Positions 5,156 to 8,144 of a stretch of 8,144 nucleotides of DNA are shown here, piece by piece (the first letter of the stretch is position 1; each line of letters starts with the position of its first letter). The notes beneath the pieces are model-generated. The model saw only the letters and a list, made by a program, of their open reading frames with translations, was not told the DNA's origin and made no database searches. The translations under genes were made by a program, and so were the position numbers. The DNA comes from Bacteroidetes bacterium UBA4408 (GTDB lineage Bacteria; Bacteroidota; Bacteroidia; UBA4408). The DNA is taken from the NCBI GenBank assembly GCA_002389785.1, contig DGQS01000048.1, positions 1-8,144 on the forward strand, read 5' to 3'.

Positions 5156-7489
5156 TTAAAAAACCAAATTCAATCCAAGGCTTGGTAAAAACGGCAATTG
5201 GTTTACACGTTGATTGGTAATACGGTCTTGATAAAAAATATTTTTACGGTTGTAAACATTTGTGATGCCGGCATTCGCTTCAAGCGTAGCATTGGTACCC
5301 ACCTCAAATTTTCGCTTTATTGAAATATCCAATCGGTGATAGTAAGGCAAGCGTCCGGTATTGGTTGGTTCCAATTGAAATGCTAGATCTCCGTTTTCGG
5401 TGGTGTAATCGGTATTTACACCATCTTGGAAATACAATTTTTCGTAGAATCCGGTAGTCTTGTAAAAAGGAAATCCGGATCCTAAGTTCCATCGTGCGTC
5501 AAACTCCCAATGTAATCCTTTTCCAAACGTATAAGTCCCAACTAAGTTCACATTGTGTCGGCGATCGAAGTGTGGTTGATACGCATATATTCCGTCCCAA
5601 CGATTTACAAAGGTTAATGAATATACCGCCCATAAATAAAGTCTTTTTTTATCGTACTTAAGCGAAATATCAACTCCTTCAGCATCTCCCGACTCAACAA
5701 TGTAATCCTTTTTTTGAAAATCAGGTTTGTCGCTGGTGGTAACGTCATCATCAAAAATTTTATTTTTATTGATATTCGTTAATTGACCAAATTGTTTGTA
5801 ATAACCCTCAATATTTAAAGTAAGATGCGATTTAATATCACCTTCAAATCCAAGAATCACGTGGTTGGCACGTTGCAGGCCATTTTTAACTGCTTTGGTA
5901 TTTCCATTTTCTTGTAAAAACTCGTTTTGTAAATTATCGGGACTGGATAGGAAACCATAAAATAAATTAACAACATCGCGATCGGAAGCGGCACTCATTA
6001 AATTTTGAGTATACATTCCTCCAGCAAATTTGATTCGGAATTTATCGCTTGCATTGTATTTCAAACCTAGTCGCGGCTCGGGTGAAAATACCGGAAGAGA
6101 GGCATAATAGTGCAAACGGAAACTTGGTTCAACCAACAATTTTCCAAATACCAGTTTTGATTTTAAGAATCCACCTATTTCGGTAGTATTGTCTAATTGA
6201 GAAAGTTTGCGGTTTAATGAGTTGTAAAACACAAAATTGGTGCGGTATCCTAATATTTCAACACCGTATGTTAAATCGTTTTTACCATAAAAGTAGGTAA
6301 AGTCTAATCCCAAATTAAACCCATTGATGTCACTTTTACGTTCTTGCTGATCGGCTTGGGTTAGCGAAATTCCGTATTTTGAATAGGCAAAATTTCCTTT
6401 CACCAAAACCGATGAATTGTTGGGAATTAAAACAAAATTGCTACCGGCACCTGATTCGGCCCAATGTAAATCGCTTACTTGGCGGTAATTTACCTTATCG
6501 TTGAAATTAAATCCAAACACATTAAATTTACTTCCATTGCTGCCGTTGATTGAAATTTTTGCATACAAATCAGTGAAGCGGTAAGGCAATCCATTGGTAT
6601 CGATATAAGAGTATAAAGATTTCGAGGTTTGGTTCAGGTAAGAATTTTTTAAAGAGACTAAAAAGGAAGAGCTTCCTCCACCATCTTCTTTTTGTTTTAC
6701 TAGTGGCCCTTCAAGCAAAACTTTTGCACCAAAAGTGGTTGCCGAAACTTTTCCTGCCAAGCGTTTTTTATTCCCATCGCGGGTAGTAATGTCCATAATC
6801 GACGAAATTCTACCGGCGTACTGTGCTCCAAATCCACCGGTATATACATCGGCGTTACGAATAATATCGGCATCAAACACCGAAAACAACCCTATTGAAT
6901 GAAAGGGATTATAAATAATCATCCCATCCATTAAAACTTTATTTTGTATCGGTGAACCTCCACGAATGTAGAGTTGTCCGCCCTGATCACCTGTAAATAT
7001 TACACCCGGAATAACTTGTAAATACTGTGCTAAATCGGGTTCGCCACCTACCGAAGGAAGTTGCTTAATTTCTTTGGCTGTTATTTTAGTAACCGAAGTT
7101 CGCACGGTAGTTACTGCTTCTTGTTTTTCGGCAGAAATAACCACATCTCTTAACTTAACTGAAGACTTCGCTAGAAACAATTTTTTAGTAATAATTTCAC
7201 TTCCCTTCACTTCTATAGGAAGTTTTAAGGTATCGCAACCAATATAGGTAACAGTTAGTGTGTAATTGCCGGCAGGAACTTTGGTGATAGAAAAATAACC
7301 GTTTACATCAGTAGTAGCGCCAATGGCAGTTCCCAACAAATATACATTGGTAAAAATCACAGGTTCACCACTTCCTTTTTCATACACAAAACCACGAATG
7401 TTCGCTGATTGTGCATGTGCATTTTGAGAATTAATTACTACGAAAATAACTAAGGAAAGTAGGAATTGTAGGGGCTTTTGAAAACGCAT
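5156..7489 (-). CDS. TonB-dependent outer-membrane receptor with carboxypeptidase-like N-terminal extension
   Basis: 777 aa from the ATG at 7489. An in-frame TTG at 7549 would add 20 residues, but the ATG gives a clean signal peptide (MRFQKPLQFLLSLVIFV, ending AHA before Gln27) and sits 18 bp after a promoter-like motif. Order of parts: carboxypeptidase-regulatory-like beta domain (about 28-110: IRGFVYEKGSGEPV, TTDVNGYFSITKVPAGNY), TonB-box-like DVVISA (115-120), plug domain (about 126-240: LYIRGGSPIQNKVLMDGM, GGFGAQYAGRISSIMDI), then a 22-strand-type barrel to a terminal Phe (LPSLGLNLVF), the usual outer-membrane insertion end. Such receptors import siderophores, vitamins, metals or oligomers with TonB-ExbBD energy. 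It is shorter than SusC proteins and no SusD gene is adjacent, so glycan uptake by a Sus system is unlikely. The ligand is unknown. The neighbouring metal exporter gives a weak hint of metal handling. Confidence 0.93.
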   Translation of the reverse strand: MRFQKPLQFLLSLVIFVVINSQNAHAQSANIRGFVYEKGSGEPVIFTNVYLLGTAIGATTDVNGYFSITKVPAGNYTLTVTYIGCDTLKLPIEVKGSEIITKKLFLAKSSVKLRDVVISAEKQEAVTTVRTSVTKITAKEIKQLPSVGGEPDLAQYLQVIPGVIFTGDQGGQLYIRGGSPIQNKVLMDGMIIYNPFHSIGLFSVFDADIIRNADVYTGGFGAQYAGRISSIMDITTRDGNKKRLAGKVSATTFGAKVLLEGPLVKQKEDGGGSSSFLVSLKNSYLNQTSKSLYSYIDTNGLPYRFTDLYAKISINGSNGSKFNVFGFNFNDKVNYRQVSDLHWAESGAGSNFVLIPNNSSVLVKGNFAYSKYGISLTQADQQERKSDINGFNLGLDFTYFYGKNDLTYGVEILGYRTNFVFYNSLNRKLSQLDNTTEIGGFLKSKLVFGKLLVEPSFRLHYYASLPVFSPEPRLGLKYNASDKFRIKFAGGMYTQNLMSAASDRDVVNLFYGFLSSPDNLQNEFLQENGNTKAVKNGLQRANHVILGFEGDIKSHLTLNIEGYYKQFGQLTNINKNKIFDDDVTTSDKPDFQKKDYIVESGDAEGVDISLKYDKKRLYLWAVYSLTFVNRWDGIYAYQPHFDRRHNVNLVGTYTFGKGLHWEFDARWNLGSGFPFYKTTGFYEKLYFQDGVNTDYTTENGDLAFQLEPTNTGRLPYYHRLDISIKRKFEVGTNATLEANAGITNVYNRKNIFYQDRITNQRVNQLPFLPSLGLNLVF

Positions 7490-7507
7490 AAAATTTTTTA
7501 TAGCGGG

Positions 7508-7515
7508 CAAAGTTA
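7508..7515 (-). promoter_or_regulatory. Candidate -7 element (TAACTTTG) of the TonB-receptor gene
   Basis: On the minus strand TAACTTTG is an exact match to TAnnTTTG, 18 bp before the ATG at 7489. TTTTAG lies about 16-20 bp upstream, where the -33 TTTG element belongs, and is a partial match. The motif falls between the two possible starts. A transcript from here would begin downstream of the TTG at 7549, which supports the ATG. Confidence 0.45.
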
Positions 7516-7545
7516 ATAAAATATGGATGCTAAAATTGTTAAAAA

Positions 7546-7956
7546 TCAACGATTTTCAGCGAGTTGAAGAATATAATCGAACTCTTCTTTTTTTACTGCT
7601 GAAACTGAAAGACGACTTATTTTAATCAATTGCATTTCCTGAAGTTTTTTGTCGGCTTTTATCTGTGCCAGACTCACCGGATTTTTTAATGTTTTAAAAG
7701 GAATAAAATCAACGGCTAACCAATTGGTATCGGTGGTAGTCGGATCTTGATAATGTTCCTTTTTTACCTTCGCAATTCCTACAATTTCGAGTCCTTCGTT
7801 GCTGTGGTAAAACAAAGCCAGATCACCCTTTTTCATGGCGCGTAAATTATTGCGAGCAGCATAGTTACGAACTCCATCCCAACTGGCAATTTTAGCTTCC
7901 TTGAATTGTTGCCACGAAAATTTGAATGGTTCAGATTTAATTAACCAATAATTCAT
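7546..7956 (-). CDS. EVE-domain (PUA-like, THYN1 family) protein
   Basis: 136 aa, almost wholly one EVE domain. Family signatures: MNYWLIKSEP at the start, WDGVRNYAARNNLR (26-39), MKKGDLALFYHS (41-52), EIVGIAKV (57-64), NPVSLAQIKAD (92-102) and RLSVSAV (115-121). The aromatic and basic residues of the WDGVRNY segment line the pocket in this fold. EVE domains are related to PUA and YTH domains; the human homologue THYN1 and related proteins bind modified bases in DNA or RNA. Stand-alone bacterial copies such as this have no well-established role. There is no signal peptide, so it is cytoplasmic. No restriction, methylase or helicase gene is nearby, so a defence role is not supported by context. 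The TGA stop lies 56 bp before the receptor ATG, and I see no clear -7 motif upstream. Confidence 0.92.
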   Translation of the reverse strand: MNYWLIKSEPFKFSWQQFKEAKIASWDGVRNYAARNNLRAMKKGDLALFYHSNEGLEIVGIAKVKKEHYQDPTTTDTNWLAVDFIPFKTLKNPVSLAQIKADKKLQEMQLIKISRLSVSAVKKEEFDYILQLAENR

Positions 7957-8144
7957 GTGAATAGTTTTACGATAGTTATACTTGTATTAATTGGTTTAGC
8001 AGATACTTCAAAGCATACAACAAGGATAGTTAATTCATTCCAATGTGTTAGGTTGTACACGTAATTTGCAGGAAAGTACCTGCAAATGATTTGTATCTAC
8101 CTACTAAACGAAGGCAGAGTTTACCAAATATTTTCAAGGTCTTG
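7957..8144. other. Right-edge spacer upstream of the EVE gene
   Basis: 188 bp without a supportable gene. It holds a perfect 9-bp inverted repeat at 8064-8087. Minus-strand matches to TAnnTTTG are only approximate (TATCCTTG near 8021-8028), so the EVE promoter is not clear. Frames open to the right edge on both strands are too short to call. Confidence 0.5.
8064..8087. repeat. Perfect 9-bp inverted repeat with a 6-nt loop (possible terminator of an upstream gene)
   Basis: ATTTGCAGG (8064-8072), loop AAAGTA, CCTGCAAAT (8079-8087), no mismatch. On the minus strand it is followed by TACGTGTACAACC, and on the plus strand by GATTTGTATCT. Neither is a proper T tract, though the plus side is richer in T. 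It could be the end of a minus-strand gene lying beyond the right edge, or an operator for the EVE gene about 110 bp downstream. Confidence 0.6.

Noticed and set aside
5304..5492. Minus-strand ORF of 62 codons in another frame
   Set aside because: Out-of-frame shadow inside the TonB-receptor barrel.
7546..7956. Defence island around the EVE protein
   Set aside because: No nuclease, methylase, helicase or McrB-like gene is in the window; the neighbours are a receptor and a metal exporter.
8121..8144. Seven-codon minus-strand frame from the right edge (QDLENIW then TAA)
   Set aside because: Could be the tail of an upstream gene, but seven codons cannot be told from chance; another frame is also open from the edge.
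8086..8144. Plus-strand ATG with 19 open codons to the right edge
   Set aside because: Too short, starts inside the inverted repeat and has no promoter or ribosome-binding signal.

Overview
The window looks like a piece of a Bacteroidota chromosome. It is AT-rich, and one secreted protein ends in a gliding-motility-type (CHU_C) C-terminal domain, the sorting signal of the type IX secretion system (T9SS). The outer-membrane receptor has the carboxypeptidase-like N-terminal extension typical of this phylum. The starts lack convincing Shine-Dalgarno sequences, and three genes are preceded by the Bacteroidota -7 promoter motif TAnnTTTG. The genus cannot be told from the sequence.

Every confident gene lies on the minus strand, so transcription runs from the right edge to the left edge. 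From right to left: (1) a 188-bp leader region with a perfect 9-bp inverted repeat (8064-8087); (2) a small stand-alone EVE/PUA-like protein (7546-7956); (3) a TonB-dependent outer-membrane receptor (5156-7489, ATG start chosen over an upstream TTG); (4) a cation diffusion facilitator (CDF) exporter (4213-5097); (5) a 307-bp spacer with three imperfect inverted repeats, the promoter of the next gene, and a possible 43-codon plus-strand ORF; (6) a secreted lamin-tail + PKD + T9SS type B protein (2367-3905); (7) the N-terminal 756 codons of a large secreted repeat protein that runs off the left edge without a stop.

The EVE, TonB-receptor and CDF genes are spaced by 56 and 58 bp and could be one transcription unit, although the receptor has its own promoter-like motif. 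Receptor plus exporter hints at metal or metal-complex handling, but the receptor's ligand cannot be read from sequence. The two left-hand genes both encode exported, multi-domain, adhesin-like proteins and probably contribute to the cell surface or to secreted material. I do not see a defence island, mobile element, CRISPR array, tRNA or rRNA. Most of the content is ordinary for the phylum. The points most worth checking are the four-fold Cys-bounded repeat array, the Glu replacing Asp in the CDF transport site, and the inverted-repeat-rich 3906-4212 spacer with its small plus-strand ORF.
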